This document shows, piece by piece, positions 5,103-6,035 of a stretch of DNA of 6,035 bases (position 1 is its first letter; each line of letters begins with the position of its first letter). The stretch is from the NCBI GenBank assembly GCA_021823555.1, contig JAKANW010000202.1, forward strand, positions 1 to 6,035, given 5' to 3'. Below the pieces are notes generated by a model that saw only the letters and a list, made by a program, of their open reading frames with translations, had not been told where the DNA came from and searched no databases. Source of the stretch: Chloroflexota bacterium. Its GTDB lineage: Bacteria > Chloroflexota > Anaerolineae > Anaerolineales > Villigracilaceae. The position numbers and the translations under genes are program-made.

Positions 5103-6035
5103 ACTTCATACTAATAACAGTGTCATAGGTTCGCATCAACACAGCCGCATTCTTTTTCCAATCGGCACGCGCTTCGGCTACCAGACGGGCATTTCGCCCG
5201 ATCACAGCCAGGGCAGCGCGCCTTTCCATCACTTGCAATATTTTTGCAGCCAGGTCATCTGCATCGCCATCGCGGAACAGCCAGCCATTCCAGCCCTCGG
5301 TTACCCACTCTTTGTTGGCGGGGATGTCCGAGACCAGGGCCGGCAATCCGCAAGCCAGCGCCTCCATCAACGAGACGGATGAGCCGTCCACGTGCGAGGG
5401 CGAAATGTACAGGTCAGCCTGATGATACCAGCTTGGCAGGTCTCTTTGGGCAACTTGCCCGCCAAAGTGGACCTGTTCCATGATCCCGCCGCTCATCAGG
5501 ATTTGACGGAGGAGGGCGCCCTGCGAGCCCCTATTCAAAAGGATCAGACCCAGCCCGGGCCTGCTCGCCGCTACCTTGACGAAGGCCTTCGCTAAGACGT
5601 CCACCCCATACCTCGGTTCCCAGGAGCGGTTGCAAAACAGGTTGAAGGCAGGCAGTGGACGATGAACAGTGGACGGTGAATAGTGTTCCAGGTCCACGCC
5701 CCAGGGGAAGACGACAGTTCGATCGGGGTTCATGCCGTAGGCTACTGCTTTGTCACGGGTCACGTTGGCGTCGCTGGTGAAGTATTGCGTATTACGTAAT
5801 ACGTATTTCGTAACCTGTTCCATCCAGTGGTTCTTATGAACATCCTCCATCAGGTCAAAGCCCCAGGACATGGTCAGGATCGGGCGGAAGCCCGTCAGCG
5901 CGGCGAGAAACGCACAGGTTTGGATCGGGCCGGCGTGAACGAGATCAGGCTTGATGTCCCGGATGACGCGCTTCAAGTCCAGCATGAGACGCGGCGCATC
6001 GCGCCAGCGGAAAATCCCCCGCCCCCCCCCCCCCC
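5101..6035 (-). CDS. Glycosyltransferase family 4, 5' truncated
   Basis: GT-B fold sugar transferase, at least 294 residues after an internal ATG at 5985. The frame stays open to the right edge and the sequence just upstream (FRWRDAPRL) reads as normal protein, so the true start lies outside the window. Numbering from that ATG, the N-terminal domain shows KPDLVHAGPIQT (12-23) and MSWGFDLM (39-46). The C-terminal domain begins near NLFCNRSWEPRYG (115-127) and holds the donor-site block SPSHVDGSSVSLMEALACG (195-213), including the conserved Glu of SLMEAL (E208), followed by LVSDIPANKEWV (217-228) and GWNGWLF. Donor sugar unknown. Two degenerate heptanucleotide tracts lie within the coding sequence (residues 58-68 and 101-111). 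The final 14 C bases may be artefact, so the extreme N-terminal Gly residues are not trustworthy. Confidence 0.9.
   Translation of the reverse strand, partial: GGGGRGIFRWRDAPRLMLDLKRVIRDIKPDLVHAGPIQTCAFLAALTGFRPILTMSWGFDLMEDVHKNHWMEQVTKYVLRNTQYFTSDANVTRDKAVAYGMNPDRTVVFPWGVDLEHYSPSTVHRPLPAFNLFCNRSWEPRYGVDVLAKAFVKVAASRPGLGLILLNRGSQGALLRQILMSGGIMEQVHFGGQVAQRDLPSWYHQADLYISPSHVDGSSVSLMEALACGLPALVSDIPANKEWVTEGWNGWLFRDGDADDLAAKILQVMERRAALAVIGRNARLVAEARADWKKNAAVLMRTYDTVISMK
5653..5685. repeat. Degenerate heptanucleotide tandem tract within the GT4 gene
   Basis: Plus-strand units CAGTGGA, CGATGAA, CAGTGGA and CGGTGAA follow each other at 5653-5680, with a partial fifth (TAGTG) to 5685. Units 1 and 3 are identical and units 2 and 4 differ at one base, making a 14-base dimer repeated twice. 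It encodes HYSPSTVHRPL (residues 101-111 from the internal ATG) in the linker just before the C-terminal domain, where length changes would be tolerated. Confidence 0.75.
5781..5814. repeat. Second heptanucleotide tandem tract with a perfect 16-base palindrome
   Basis: Units GCGTATT, ACGTAAT, ACGTATT and TCGTAAC at 5787-5814, preceded by a partial AGTATT, give a 7-base period. Within it CGTATTACGTAATACG (5788-5803) is a perfect palindrome. It encodes residues 58-68 (VTKYVLRNTQY) of the GT4 N-terminal domain. Its unit sequence is unrelated to that of the tract at 5653-5685. Confidence 0.75.
6016..6035. other. C homopolymer at the window edge, probable artefact
   Basis: Five C, one G, then fourteen C up to the last base. 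On the coding strand this is poly-G and would give a run of Gly residues not expected in a glycosyltransferase. Poly-G read ends are a known artefact of two-colour Illumina chemistry, so this is most likely a contig end and not biology. Confidence 0.7.

Noticed and set aside
5653..5814. Phase variation of the GT4 gene through its 7-base repeats
   Set aside because: The units are few and degenerate, so slippage would be rare; kept as repeat observations only.
6016..6035. Genuine poly-Gly N-terminus or G-quadruplex
   Set aside because: The homopolymer lies exactly at the edge and is best explained by a sequencing artefact at a contig end.

Overview
This is a single-strand gene cluster. All eight protein-coding genes lie on the minus strand, so transcription runs from the right edge to the left edge, and both edge genes are cut off. 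The contents indicate a surface-glycan or exopolysaccharide/glycoconjugate locus: three glycosyltransferases, an SpsF-type cytidylyltransferase, an AAC(3)-family N-acyltransferase, an aminopeptidase-like (DUF4910/DUF2172) protein, and two small LapA-domain membrane proteins. Moderately high GC, the protein types and the density of palindromic repeats suggest an Anaerolineae-like Chloroflexota genome or metagenome contig. That is an inference; the window holds no marker gene.

Transcription order is: GT4 glycosyltransferase (6035-5101, 5' end missing), LapA-like protein 1 (5091-4819), AAC(3)-like acyltransferase (4798-4043), a repeat-rich spacer, DUF4910 peptidase-like protein (3906-2581), a palindrome, LapA-like protein 2 (2508-2188), SpsF-like cytidylyltransferase (2191-1382, 4-base ATGA overlap), a cruciform repeat, GT-A glycosyltransferase (1290-349), a palindrome, and a GT2 glycosyltransferase (272 to the left edge). 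Tight junctions and stop/start overlaps imply at least two co-translated blocks. No convincing promoter was seen.

A plausible joint role is to activate an acidic or amino sugar with CMP, adjust its N-acyl groups, and assemble it onto a membrane-associated glycan. The LapA-like proteins may organise the enzymes at the membrane. This pathway is inferred from family membership and neighbourhood only.

The most unusual feature is the repeat load. Each of the four gene gaps longer than 50 bases holds a different palindromic or inverted-repeat element. A fifth palindrome (916-964) lies in frame inside the GT-A gene. The GT4 gene carries two unrelated tracts with 7-base periodicity in its coding sequence. 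The right edge ends in a C homopolymer that looks like a sequencing or assembly artefact. No stretch above 300 bases lacks a gene, and no RNA gene, CRISPR array, transposase or integrase was seen.
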